Shown here one piece after another: positions 55,901-63,814 of a stretch of 64,000 nucleotides of DNA. Position 1 is the stretch's first letter. Every line of letters begins with the position of its first letter. A model generated the notes under the pieces. It did not search any database, was not told the DNA's origin, and was given only the letters and a program-made list of their open reading frames with translations. The translations under genes were made by a program, and so were the position numbers. The stretch is from Fulvimarina sp. (GTDB lineage Bacteria > Pseudomonadota > Alphaproteobacteria > Rhizobiales > Rhizobiaceae), in the NCBI GenBank assembly GCA_002700095.1, contig PACL01000059.1:1-64000 (forward strand), read 5' to 3'.

Positions 55901-57353
55901 AAAATCCGAGCCCGCTACCGGTGCCGTGCCTGCCGTGCCGTCCCGGGAACCCCAGCAAGCCGGCCCGCGCAACGGCGGCGCCGATGTTTTCCGAGGCAAG
56001 GGGCTGACCGACGCGAAGGACGCGGCAGGCGCCGCGCATGCGTCGAACGCGCCGTCAGGAACGGCGCAGGCGGCCGCTGCGCCGCATGACGACGGCGCCG
56101 AGGCAGGACCTGCATCCGGCAGCGCTAAGGCGGGGTCGGCGGCGAACGAGCGGCCGGTCTCCGCCCCGCGCCAGGACGCGGCTCCAGTGTCGCGTGAGAC
56201 ATCCACCAGCCCCGGGCCGAGGGCCGAGGCTCTGCCTTCGAGCGCCACCCGCGCGACGCCGCAGTCCGACGACCACGGCACCAGCGCACGCGCTACCCCG
56301 GGGCAGGGCTCCCAGGGCCAGGCCATGAGCGAGACGAAGGGTTCTGTCCAGAGCCCGGCCCAGAATCCGGCTCAAAGCCCGGCCCACGGTCAGACGATGA
56401 GTTCCGGGCCGGCGAGCGCCAAGGCGCCCGACGCCCAGCCGGCCGCCGCTTCGGCGCCGGCCGAGAAGTCGGCTGCCGCGACGCCGGTCGAGAAGCCGGT
56501 CGCCCCGGCGCCGGTGGAGAAGCAGGCCGCTGCCCCGGCGCCGGCCGAGGCCGGGCAACCGCAGAAGGACGCGCCCGCGTCCGCGAGGCAGGCTCCGGCG
56601 ATGCCGGTAAAGAACGAGGCGACAATGCCGGCTGCCGCGACGTCGGGCGAGACGACCGTCGCAGCGACGACCGACGTGAAGGCTGTGCCGCAGCAGGACG
56701 ACCGGGCCGCGGCCTTTGCCAGGACGGGCCTGCTGACGCCGTCGGCGGCTCCGGTGGCGCGCTTTGCCGACGCCATGCCGGCCAGCGCGCAGGTGCAGCC
56801 CTCCGCGACGAACCAGATCGCCAATGCCCTGGCTTCCGCCCTCACCGACATGTCGCCGGCGGTGGGCGCCAATGGCGCCGATCGCACGCGGCTGCGTGCC
56901 GGCGGAGCGGCGCTGAAGACCATCCAGATCCAGCTGGCGCCGGAGCAGCTCGGCAAGGTCAACGTCACGCTGAAGCTGATCGAGGGCAACCTGTCGGTCC
57001 ACATCGAAGCCATGGAACCGGACACCGCGATGCGGCTGAAGGACGACGCCGAAGGGCTGAAGGCGCTGCTGAAGTCGGTCGGCTTCGACGTCGACGACGC
57101 GGTGATCACCCTCGGCTCGCGCGACGGCCAGCGCATGGCGCAGGCGAGCGGCATGCCGGGTGACGCTTCGGCGTCCGGGCAGGCGCGGGGCGAGGGATCG
57201 GCCGGTGGCCAGTCCTCCCAGCACGGGCAGTCCGGCCAGCGCGACCAGAGCGGCGGCCGGCCGGCGCGTCCCGAACCCGTCCTGCGCCCGAATGAAGGGG
57301 CCGGCGAGAGCGGACTGCGGCACATGGGGCTCGATCCGTCGATCTACCTCTGA
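52986..57353 (+). CDS. fliK: Flagellar hook-length control protein FliK (MotD), very long
   Basis: The 1455-residue protein starts at ATG 52986, overlapping the motC stop (ATGA). The C-terminal Flg_hook domain (about residues 1310-1390) reads IQIQLAPEQLGKVNVTLKLI and LKALLKSVGFDVDDAVI, typical of FliK. The rest is Ala/Pro/Gly/Ser-rich and disordered, with three imperfect repeats starting with RQ(E/D) at about residues 857, 960 and 1062. Rhizobial FliK/MotD is usually far shorter (about 475 residues in Sinorhizobium, from memory). FliK length sets hook length, so this one predicts a long hook. A large antisense frame here is a shadow. Confidence 0.92.
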   Translation: MTIAGRVQAEVTAVAGNRATTRGAGSGTGTGDGEEFFAAMREAGASRDSGNAASPKRSTERAERNAGGSRDAAKEQAPGAKDAGDLTDIVASVAEADDDGAAKATSADDAAATKRRSQNRNATQAQTPGKVRTVGDAVDTSDEGDAAVSATGPDGAEGAVKDAGGAVTSEDGAPTRAEGRKGRASAPAAQPATTGGQTPDAAEAGKAAGDETVAADAASEPAGRTARPDTARLGAGDAVPAVDATGRRRAALHAPVAAAATADPELTRLRLLQAGLGVENPTVGLQLSAEQTAMRLGLLLPGDANAAAPKDVAPTPPRSGRTIVTVGRGELVAERSQEEERVVESKIAAASLAPLSPEAKLAAILGGFGLESRIFAATDTTPNAAADPEAAIPATAAQPARDPASRDPGIMTSVAPAALRSGGATGEAAAGSSRAAGAASGAAPPAAGPAASPALPAAAARADSGAAPAAETRAAFVVPSRNAGDAADKLASRIAAAGVTGMPAGKAAASARADTVDAAALRRVPRQTASASTSTLGARVDLVSMRTDFEPATRRAERQTTGEAPAPVSGTAGPAQSGTPSRVMAAAAAIVDAPATSRRPAVDAAAAAPVAASAPSVASAAREPAAAVPVVAAPAVAAAPMAAAPAAAAPAVIAPVVAAQSAAAAGLPVAQGLSGRTTSVPQPASTREPRAVPASARESASAPAAAKAAASAMPKAAVPPAVGQQAGMAALERPAPTGQPAPVTLESAAQPSVAVPVFERAASGPAMASPAAPAAPQALNGAAGQAASTGPAPAAAAMPASATAASPVGTGAPSMPAPSANGNGAGNAPAVAAANDLPAQALAAAAAPSAAPAPAARQEAAPASHGTAANSGSAGAVPGSQAPQQAESRPDQPRAPHEQAMSEAKGLAGTASTSSANLTTGTAATPTAPSQRAAGPDAGAAPGRAPALAGASEGPVPAGRQDPAAAIHDAPAKSEPATGAVPAVPSREPQQAGPRNGGADVFRGKGLTDAKDAAGAAHASNAPSGTAQAAAAPHDDGAEAGPASGSAKAGSAANERPVSAPRQDAAPVSRETSTSPGPRAEALPSSATRATPQSDDHGTSARATPGQGSQGQAMSETKGSVQSPAQNPAQSPAHGQTMSSGPASAKAPDAQPAAASAPAEKSAAATPVEKPVAPAPVEKQAAAPAPAEAGQPQKDAPASARQAPAMPVKNEATMPAAATSGETTVAATTDVKAVPQQDDRAAAFARTGLLTPSAAPVARFADAMPASAQVQPSATNQIANALASALTDMSPAVGANGADRTRLRAGGAALKTIQIQLAPEQLGKVNVTLKLIEGNLSVHIEAMEPDTAMRLKDDAEGLKALLKSVGFDVDDAVITLGSRDGQRMAQASGMPGDASASGQARGEGSAGGQSSQHGQSGQRDQSGGRPARPEPVLRPNEGAGESGLRHMGLDPSIYL

Positions 57354-57432
57354 TCGCCGGGTCCCGATCCGGCGCCGGGATCCCGCCAGCGGGATCTTCG
57401 TAGAGCAAACGATATCAAGCACTTACCACTTA

Positions 57433-57464
57433 AACGCCTCGCCGGAACCCTCCGGCGGGGCGTT
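57433..57464 (+). terminator. Rho-independent-like terminator after fliK
   Basis: AACGCC...GCCGGA pairs with TCCGGC...GGCGTT across 14 bp with an ACCC loop (one G-U pair), 80 bases after the fliK stop. AGGCTTTCGTT follows, so the U run is weak. Confidence 0.65.
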
Positions 57465-57532
57465 AGGCTTTCGTTAACCAAAAAAATGCGCGTGGGAAAT
57501 CAGCAACTTACGTGCTAACCGGGAAGGGATGG

Positions 57533-57547
57533 TTAATAGATCACTAA
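57533..57547 (+). promoter_or_regulatory. Near-consensus CtrA-type site upstream of ftcR
   Basis: TTAA-TAGATCA-CTAA matches TTAA-N7-TTAA at seven of eight positions. It lies 77 bases before the ftcR start, almost the same distance as the perfect box before fliF. A separate half-site TTAACC is at 57474-57479. Confidence 0.45.
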
Positions 57548-57624
57548 ATTTCAGGATTGGTGCAAGACTCGCGTCAGGTTACGGTTTTTTTACCAACAAC
57601 GCGGCGGCGGACGGAGCGGGGAAA

Positions 57625-58296
57625 ATGATCGTAGTGGTTGATAATCGGGAGCTGGTGACGAGCGGATACCAGTCGCTGTTTGCTCGCGAGGGCGTCTCGA
57701 CGGCGACCTTCGGCTCGGAGGAATTTCGCGACTGGGTCGAGACGGCGCCGGAAGCCGATCTGTCGGCGGTCGAGGCCTTCCTCTTGGGCGACTTCGACGA
57801 GCGGGCGGTCTGCCCGCGGCTGATCCGGTCGCGCTCGACGGCCCCGATGATCGCGCTCTCCGAGAGCCGCAACCTGGACGGGACGCTCGACCTCTTCGCG
57901 GCCGGTGTCGACGACGTCGTCGCCAAGCCGGTCCACGTCAAGGAAATCCTGGCCCGCGTCGGCGCCATCCGCCGGCGGGAGAACGCCGAGGCCACCCGGA
58001 CCGTCGTCGGCGAGATCTGCGTCTATCAGGACGGGCGCGACGCTGAAGTCGCCGGCAAGTCGATGGCCCTGCCGCGCCGCGAGCGCCGCATTCTCGAATA
58101 TCTGGTGTCCAACCGTGGTCGCCGGGTCTCCAAGCAGCAGCTCTTCAACGCCATCTACGGCATCTTCGACGAGAACGTCGAAGAGAACGTCATCGAGAGC
58201 CACATCTCCAAGCTGCGCAAGAAGCTGAAGATGCGTCTGGGTTACGATCCGGTGTCCTCCAAGCGTTACCTCGGATACGGCATCGGAGTAGAATAA
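57625..58296 (+). CDS. ftcR: Flagellar transcriptional regulator FtcR
   Basis: The 223-residue protein is an orphan OmpR-type response regulator found in rhizobia and Brucella, where it activates hook genes. The receiver domain begins MIVVVDNRELVTSGYQSLFA and continues with PMIALSESRNLDGTLDLFAAGVDDVVAKP. The Trans_reg_C winged helix has PRRERRILEYLVSNRGRRVS and VIESHISKLRKKLK. The acidic phosphorylation pocket looks degenerate, so control may not depend on a kinase. ATG 57625 has a purine-rich GGAGCGGGGAAA upstream. It sits directly before flgE, its likely target. Confidence 0.94.
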   Translation: MIVVVDNRELVTSGYQSLFAREGVSTATFGSEEFRDWVETAPEADLSAVEAFLLGDFDERAVCPRLIRSRSTAPMIALSESRNLDGTLDLFAAGVDDVVAKPVHVKEILARVGAIRRRENAEATRTVVGEICVYQDGRDAEVAGKSMALPRRERRILEYLVSNRGRRVSKQQLFNAIYGIFDENVEENVIESHISKLRKKLKMRLGYDPVSSKRYLGYGIGVE

Positions 58297-58327
58297 ACAC
58301 CGATTTCTTTCGAAAGTATTAACCATG

Positions 58328-58367
58328 AATGCCCCGTCGAGCACTTTCGGCGGGGCATTTTTCTTTT
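58328..58367 (+). terminator. Rho-independent terminator after ftcR
   Basis: AATGCCCCG (58328-58336) pairs with CGGGGCATT (58351-58359), followed by TTTTCTTTT. It separates ftcR from flgE, so flgE probably has its own promoter in the next 95 bases. Confidence 0.85.
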
Positions 58368-58462
58368 GTCCGCCAAGCATGAAATCGGGGCTACGGCACA
58401 GCTAGAGACAAGCTTGCAGGCCTATCCGTCAAACGCAGCGGAAGGCTACGGAGACCAGCCCC

Positions 58463-59647
58463 ATGAGCATCAACGGCGTTTTCAGAACCAGTGTCTCGGG
58501 CATGAACGCACAGGCCAATCGCCTGTCCGTCATCTCGGACAACATCTCCAATTCCGGCACTGACGGCTACAAGCGCAGCGAGGCGGAATTCTCCTCGCTG
58601 GTGATCGCCCAGTCCGGCGCTGGCCAGTACAATTCCGGCTCGATCAAGACCGACGTCCGGCAGATGATCTCGGAGCAGGGCTCGATCGCCTCGACCTCCT
58701 CGGCCACCGACGTGGCGATCTCCGGCGACGGCTTCTTCGTCGTCCAGGACCAGACCGGCCGCGAGTTCTATACCCGGGCGGGTTCCTTCGTGCGGCGCAC
58801 CGAGACGACGCCGGCCGGCGAGACCACCTATCTGGTCAATTCCGGCGGCTATCGCCTGACCGGCACGGACCTCAATACCGGCACGACGGGTGCCATCGAG
58901 CTGCCAGTCGGCCAGATCGTCGCGCCGAAAGCGACGACCGCCGCCGAACTCGACCTGCAGTTTCCGCTAACCGCCGGCATCGGCGACAGCAAGACCACCT
59001 CCTTCGTCGCCTATGACAATGTCGGCTCGGCCAACACCCTGACCATGACGATGACCAAGACGGCGGCCAACGAGTGGACGCTCGACCTGTCGGACGGCAC
59101 CACGACCACGTCCACCACCGTGACCTTCGACCCGACGAACGGTGTTCCCTCGACGACGGGTGCCCCGGGCACGATGAGCATCACGCTCGGCACCGGCAAC
59201 ACCGTCGACGTCGATTTCGGTTCGCTGACGGAATACGACACCGACTTCTCGGCCAAGGTCTCGAAGAACGGCAACCCTGCCGGATACTTCCAGGAATTCA
59301 CGATCAACGAGATGGGCGGCGTCGCCGGCGTCATGGGCGTCATGGCCGACGGTTCGCTGGTCTCGCTCTACCAGCTCAATCTCGCCCGCTTCACCGCTCC
59401 CGACAAGCTGCAGGCCGGCACCGGGAACGTCTATTCGGCGACGCTGCAGTCCGGCACCGTGGAATACGGCCTGCCGAGCACCAACGGCTTCGGCGACATC
59501 GTCTCGAATGCGGTCGAGACCTCCAACGTCGACCTCGCCAGCGAGCTGACCAGCATGATCGAGTCCCAGCGCTCCTACAGCGCCAACTCGAAGGTCTTCC
59601 AGACCGGCTCGGAAATTCTCGACGTCCTCATCAACCTGAAGCGCTGA
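58463..59647 (+). CDS. flgE: Flagellar hook protein FlgE
   Basis: The 394-residue protein polymerises into the hook. Its N-terminal coiled-coil segment reads FRTSVSGMNAQANRLSVISD followed by NISNSGTDGYKRSEAEF. The central domains are Thr/Ser-rich, and the C-terminus has NVDLASELTSMIESQRSYSANSK-type sequence ending SEILDVLINLKR. The start follows GGAG at close spacing. In this genome the hook may be longer than usual because FliK is very large. Confidence 0.96.
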   Translation: MSINGVFRTSVSGMNAQANRLSVISDNISNSGTDGYKRSEAEFSSLVIAQSGAGQYNSGSIKTDVRQMISEQGSIASTSSATDVAISGDGFFVVQDQTGREFYTRAGSFVRRTETTPAGETTYLVNSGGYRLTGTDLNTGTTGAIELPVGQIVAPKATTAAELDLQFPLTAGIGDSKTTSFVAYDNVGSANTLTMTMTKTAANEWTLDLSDGTTTTSTTVTFDPTNGVPSTTGAPGTMSITLGTGNTVDVDFGSLTEYDTDFSAKVSKNGNPAGYFQEFTINEMGGVAGVMGVMADGSLVSLYQLNLARFTAPDKLQAGTGNVYSATLQSGTVEYGLPSTNGFGDIVSNAVETSNVDLASELTSMIESQRSYSANSKVFQTGSEILDVLINLKR

Positions 59648-59685
59648 CCGGCGCGCAGCACCCCTTCGGGAGGGAATGAACCGAG

Positions 59686-61134
59686 ATGTCCCTGCTATCC
59701 GCCTTCACGAGTGCCCGGTCGTCGCTGGCTGCCGTGTCGCAGCAATCGAACCTCATTTCGCGCAACGTCGCGAATGCGGAGAACCCGGCTGCGACCCGCA
59801 AATATGCCAGCCAGTCCGCCTCGGTCTTCGGCGGCGTGTCGATCCTTTCGGTCTCCCAGTCGAGCAACCAGGCGCTGTTCCGCTCGATGACGGCGGCGAA
59901 CTCCACCGTCGCCGCCGCCGAGGTGGCCTATGGCGCGCTCGATTCGATCCGAGCGGTCATCGGCGATACCGACTCCATCACCTCGCCGGCGGCGCGCCTC
60001 ACGGCCCTCGACGGCGCTCTTGCCCAATATGCGGTGACGCCGGAGGATCCGCAGACGGCGCGGGCCGCGGTCACCGCCGCCTCCGATCTGGCCGCAAGCC
60101 TGAACGCGACGACCAAGGCGGTGCAGGCGACCCGCACCGACGCCGACCGGCAACTCGCCGACGCCGCCGGCACGATGAACAGCCTCCTGAAGGAATTCGA
60201 GAAGCTGAACGGCAGGATCATGGCCGGTACGGCGACCGGCCAGGACGTCACCGACGAGGTCGACCGGCGCGACCAGATCGTCACGGAGCTGTCCGGCTAT
60301 GTCGGCCTCAACGTCCAGGTCCGCTCCGGCAACGACATGACGCTCTACACGGACTCGGGCATCACTTTGTTCGAGACCACGGCGCGGACCGTCGAATTCG
60401 CACCGCAGTCGAGCTACGACGCGAAGACCGTCGGCAATCCGTTCAGGATCGACGGCGTGTCGGTGTCCGGCTCGTCGGCCGGCATGCCGATCAAGAGCGG
60501 CAGCGTCTACGGCCTCCTGACCATGCGCGACGAGACCGCCGTGGCCTATCAGGGCCAGCTCGACGAGGTCGCTGCGTCACTGGTCAACGCCTTTGCCGAG
60601 ACCGACACGGGCGGCACCAGCTGGTCCGGCCTGTTCACGATCGCCACCGACGGCTCGTCGACGGATCTGTCGACGATCACCTCCAAGGCGGGCTTTGCCG
60701 GGCTCCTCGCGGTGTCGGCGAACGCCATCGTCACCCCGACCCTTCTGCGCGACGGCGACATTTCCGGGAAGGGCGTCGTCTACAACACCAACGGCACCGC
60801 CGGCTTCGCCGACCGCCTCAACGACCTGCTCTCCGGCCTCAACGAGCAGCGCAGCTTCGACGGCAGCTTCGGCGCCGGAACGACGGGGACGATCTCCGAC
60901 TACATCGGCTCCTCGATCAGCTGGCTGGAGGACAAGCGTTCCAATGCCGGCGACGAGGTCGACTACCAGTCCACCGTCCTGTCGCGGGCGCAGGAATCCC
61001 TGTCCAACGTCACCGGCATCAACCTCGACGAGGAGATGTCGCATCTTCTCGAACTCGAGCGCTCGTACCAGGCCTCGAGCAAGCTGATTTCCACGGTCGG
61101 CGACATGCTCGACGCCCTTCTCGCCATCGTCTGA
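59686..61134 (+). CDS. flgK: Flagellar hook-associated protein 1 FlgK
   Basis: The 482-residue protein joins hook and filament. The N-terminus reads AFTSARSSLAAVSQQSNLIS followed by RNVANAENPA. The coiled region has MNSLLKEFEKLNGRIMAGT, and the C-terminus ends LLELERSYQASSKLISTVGDM. The start lies 38 bases after flgE, with GGGAGGGAA about 13 bases upstream. It is co-transcribed with flgE and flgL. Confidence 0.95.
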   Translation: MSLLSAFTSARSSLAAVSQQSNLISRNVANAENPAATRKYASQSASVFGGVSILSVSQSSNQALFRSMTAANSTVAAAEVAYGALDSIRAVIGDTDSITSPAARLTALDGALAQYAVTPEDPQTARAAVTAASDLAASLNATTKAVQATRTDADRQLADAAGTMNSLLKEFEKLNGRIMAGTATGQDVTDEVDRRDQIVTELSGYVGLNVQVRSGNDMTLYTDSGITLFETTARTVEFAPQSSYDAKTVGNPFRIDGVSVSGSSAGMPIKSGSVYGLLTMRDETAVAYQGQLDEVAASLVNAFAETDTGGTSWSGLFTIATDGSSTDLSTITSKAGFAGLLAVSANAIVTPTLLRDGDISGKGVVYNTNGTAGFADRLNDLLSGLNEQRSFDGSFGAGTTGTISDYIGSSISWLEDKRSNAGDEVDYQSTVLSRAQESLSNVTGINLDEEMSHLLELERSYQASSKLISTVGDMLDALLAIV

Positions 61135-61142
61135 GTAGCGCC

Positions 61143-62225
61143 ATGACCAACTTCCTCGTCTCCAACTATTCGCTCCTGTCCTCGCCGCGCAGCGCCGTGT
61201 CGAAGATCCAGCAGGAGCTGACGATCATGCAGAAGCAGGCGACGACCGGCCGGCTCGCCGATGTCGGGCTGACGCTCGGCCTGCGCACAAACCAGTCGAT
61301 CTCGCTGCGCTCCGAGAGCGAGGGCGTCGACCGGCAGCTCGACACCAACGCCATCCTCTCCCAGCGCTTCTCGGTCATGCAGAACGCGCTGCAGTCGATC
61401 GCCGACACCGGCGAGGCGTTCCAGAAGTCGCTGATCGCCAACGGCACCGGCGAAGCCGGCATCGCCGCCGACATGCAGCAGGCGATGGCCAGCCTGCAGG
61501 GGCTCATGGGAGCGCTCAACTCCTCCTCAGGCTCGCGCTTCCTGTTTTCGGGAGCGGCGACGGACCAGGCGGCGATCAGCTTCCCGGCGACGGGCGGCGG
61601 CACGGCCGACACCTATTTCGCCGGCTCCGTCGCACAGGACGCGACGGCCACCGCCTTTGCCGCCACCTTCGGCTACGCACAGGACGACGCCGGCGTCTCC
61701 AGCATGACGCCGGCCGAGCTCGAGGCCTTCCTCGACGGACCGTTCGACGACCTCTTCGCGACGGGCCCCGGCGGCGGCTGGACGGACAACTGGTCGAACG
61801 CCGACGACGGCACGGTGGAGAACCGGATCAGCGGCAGCGAGACGATCAAGACCTCCTATTCGTCCAACGAGGCGGCCTTCCGCAACATCGCCAAGGCTTA
61901 CGTGATGCTGTCCGACCTCGGGGCCGGCAACATGACCGACGAGACGCGCCAGCTTCTCACAAGCCGCGCGGTCGAAACTGTCAGCCTCGGCCTCAGCCAG
62001 CTCACCCAGCTGCAGGCCGAGATCGGCGGCAGTCAGAACCGCGTCGAGCTTGCCAACGAGAGCCTGGAGGCGCGCAAGAGCGTGTTGACCATTTCGATCT
62101 CCGATCTCGAGGGCGTCGACCAGTACGAGGCGAGCACCCGGGTGACCGGCCTCGAGACGCTGCTCGAGACCTCCTATGCGCTCACGGTCCGGATCTCGCG
62201 GCTGAGCCTGTTGAACTACCTCTGA
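61143..62225 (+). CDS. flgL: Flagellar hook-associated protein 3 FlgL
   Basis: The 360-residue flagellin-like junction protein lies 8 bases after flgK. It has the N-terminal segment SKIQQELTIMQKQATTGRLA and GLRTNQSISLRSE, a variable middle, and the C-terminal helix LSQLTQLQAEIGGSQNRVEL ending ALTVRISRLSLLNYL. Together with FlgK it caps the hook for filament growth. Confidence 0.94.
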   Translation: MTNFLVSNYSLLSSPRSAVSKIQQELTIMQKQATTGRLADVGLTLGLRTNQSISLRSESEGVDRQLDTNAILSQRFSVMQNALQSIADTGEAFQKSLIANGTGEAGIAADMQQAMASLQGLMGALNSSSGSRFLFSGAATDQAAISFPATGGGTADTYFAGSVAQDATATAFAATFGYAQDDAGVSSMTPAELEAFLDGPFDDLFATGPGGGWTDNWSNADDGTVENRISGSETIKTSYSSNEAAFRNIAKAYVMLSDLGAGNMTDETRQLLTSRAVETVSLGLSQLTQLQAEIGGSQNRVELANESLEARKSVLTISISDLEGVDQYEASTRVTGLETLLETSYALTVRISRLSLLNYL

Positions 62226-62239
62226 GCCGAGGCGGAGCG

Positions 62240-62488
62240 ATGACGATGCACAGCTCGCAACACCGCACCGACCGCCCGCCCTGTCACCGGCGCTGCCTGG
62301 CGCAGGACGACCCCACCCCCCTTCTGCCGCTGCGCCGCGCGTGGATCGATCGCCTGCACCCGGGCGAGCGTCCGACGGCCTCGATCGGTCGGGCGGGAGA
62401 GGAGGGCGATGCGGCCGGACTGCCGGCGATCCGCCGGTCGGTCCTCGGGCCCGGCCAGGACAAGACCTTCGTCGGAGCGCTCTTCTAG
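62240..62488 (+). CDS. Small uncertain reading frame between flgL and flaF
   Basis: An 82-residue frame starts 14 bases after flgL with GGCGGAGC before the ATG. It is rich in Pro, Arg and Asp and has no recognisable domain or signal peptide. The 372 bases between flgL and flaF (62226-62597) are otherwise empty, and flaF normally follows flgL closely. It may be a chance frame in a region carrying the flaF leader or promoter. Confidence 0.2.
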   Translation: MTMHSSQHRTDRPPCHRRCLAQDDPTPLLPLRRAWIDRLHPGERPTASIGRAGEEGDAAGLPAIRRSVLGPGQDKTFVGALF

Positions 62489-62597
62489 GCGCTCCGCCAA
62501 TCAGCGATCGGACGGCGGCGTCCCGGCGCCGATCAGTAGCTTCATGAAGCCCGACACCGGCCGCAGGCCGAGCAACGGGTTGGATCAAGGGGTAGGA

Positions 62598-62945
62598 ATG
62601 TACCAGTTCTCCTATGCGGAAATCTCCGAGGACGTGGAGATCAACGCACGCGATCGCGAACGTCAGGCGCTCGACCATTCGATCGACCTGCTGGAACGGG
62701 CGGAGAAGAACGGCCCGCGGTCCCGCGATGCGATCGAGGCCATCTACATGACGCGCAGCCTGTGGGCGATCCTCGTGGAGGATCTGTCCAGCTCCGAGAA
62801 CGGTTTGCCTGAGAACCTGCGGGCAGAGCTGATCTCGATCGGCCTCTGGATCATGCGGGAAGCCGAGGCGATCCGGCTGGGACGATCGAACAACTTTGCA
62901 GGCATCATCGAAATCACCACTCTGATCCGCGATGGATTGAACTGA
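62598..62945 (+). CDS. flaF: Flagellin biosynthesis regulator FlaF
   Basis: The 115-residue protein has the family pattern RERQALDHSIDLLERAEKNG, followed by the helical stretch SRDAIEAIYMTRSLWAILVE and LRAELISIGLWIMREAEAI. FlaF promotes flagellin synthesis or secretion and works opposite FlbT. ATG 62598 follows AAGGGGTAGGA. flbT starts 2 bases after its stop. Confidence 0.94.
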   Translation: MYQFSYAEISEDVEINARDRERQALDHSIDLLERAEKNGPRSRDAIEAIYMTRSLWAILVEDLSSSENGLPENLRAELISIGLWIMREAEAIRLGRSNNFAGIIEITTLIRDGLN

Positions 62946-62947
62946 CC

Positions 62948-63403
62948 ATGGCAACTCTCCGCATTTCCCTCCGCGCCGGCGAACGCATCTTCGTCAACGG
63001 CGCCGTCCTCAAGGTCGATCGCAAGACGACCCTCGAGTTCCTCAACGACGTGACCTTCCTCCTGGAGAGCCACGTGATGCAGGCCGAACAGGCGAAGACG
63101 CCGATGCGCCAGCTCTACTTCATCGTCCAGATGATGCTGATGGATCCCAACAGCGTCGAGGCGGCGACGGGGCTGTTCGCCAAGGCCCATCCGGCGATGC
63201 TCAAGACCTACAGCAACCGCGACATCATCGACGGCCTGCTCGAGGTCGAGGATCTGATCGGCCGCGGCCGCAGCTTCGAGGCGCTGAAGCGGGTCCGCTC
63301 GATGATCCCGATCGAGGACAACGTCCTCGGCGAGACACCGGTGGATGCCGGGACCACGGTCGCCAAGTTCGAGCCGCCGATGCGCCTGGCCGCGGGAGCC
63401 TGA
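62948..63403 (+). CDS. flbT: Flagellin translation regulator FlbT
   Basis: The 151-residue protein shows RISLRAGERIFVNGAVLKVD and the typical FLNDVTFLLESHVMQAEQA, followed by YFIVQMMLMDPN. FlbT binds flagellin mRNA leaders and limits translation until the hook is complete in Caulobacter; in rhizobia its effect can be positive. It sits between flaF and flgD, with one base before the flgD start. Confidence 0.95.
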   Translation: MATLRISLRAGERIFVNGAVLKVDRKTTLEFLNDVTFLLESHVMQAEQAKTPMRQLYFIVQMMLMDPNSVEAATGLFAKAHPAMLKTYSNRDIIDGLLEVEDLIGRGRSFEALKRVRSMIPIEDNVLGETPVDAGTTVAKFEPPMRLAAGA

Positions 63404-63404
63404 C

Positions 63405-63812
63405 ATGACCGTCAGCGGCGTCTCGTCGACCACATCGACCACCAACACGTCGAGCTCGCTGTCCAGCGCGACGTCGAAGACCGGGATGGACTACGATTCC
63501 TTCCTGAAGCTTCTCGTCGCCGAGATGTCCAACCAGGATCCGCTCAATCCGACGGATTCCACCGAGTATGTCGCCCAGTTCGCAACCTTCGCCAATGTCG
63601 AACAATCGATCGCGACCAACACCAAGCTCGATTCGATGATGGCGGTCTCGGCGTTGACCCAGGCCAATTCCCTGATCGGCCGGACCATCACCTCGGCGGA
63701 CGGCTCCACCACCGGCGTCGTCGCCGCCGTGCGGGCGGGGTCGTCGGGCATCGAGGCCGTGCTGGAACAGGGCGGCACCGTCGCCCTCGAAACCGGAACG
63801 AAGGTCGAGTAG
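63405..63812 (+). CDS. flgD: Flagellar hook cap protein FlgD
   Basis: The 135-residue protein is the scaffold for hook assembly. It has a Ser/Thr-rich start, then the conserved MDYDSFLKLLVAEMSNQDPL and the PTDSTEYVAQFATFANVEQS motif, and ends soon after ALTQANSLIGRTI. It lacks the C-terminal Ig-like domains of enterobacterial FlgD, which is normal for rhizobia. fliQ starts 2 bases after its stop. Confidence 0.95.
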   Translation: MTVSGVSSTTSTTNTSSSLSSATSKTGMDYDSFLKLLVAEMSNQDPLNPTDSTEYVAQFATFANVEQSIATNTKLDSMMAVSALTQANSLIGRTITSADGSTTGVVAAVRAGSSGIEAVLEQGGTVALETGTKVE

Positions 63813-63814
63813 CC

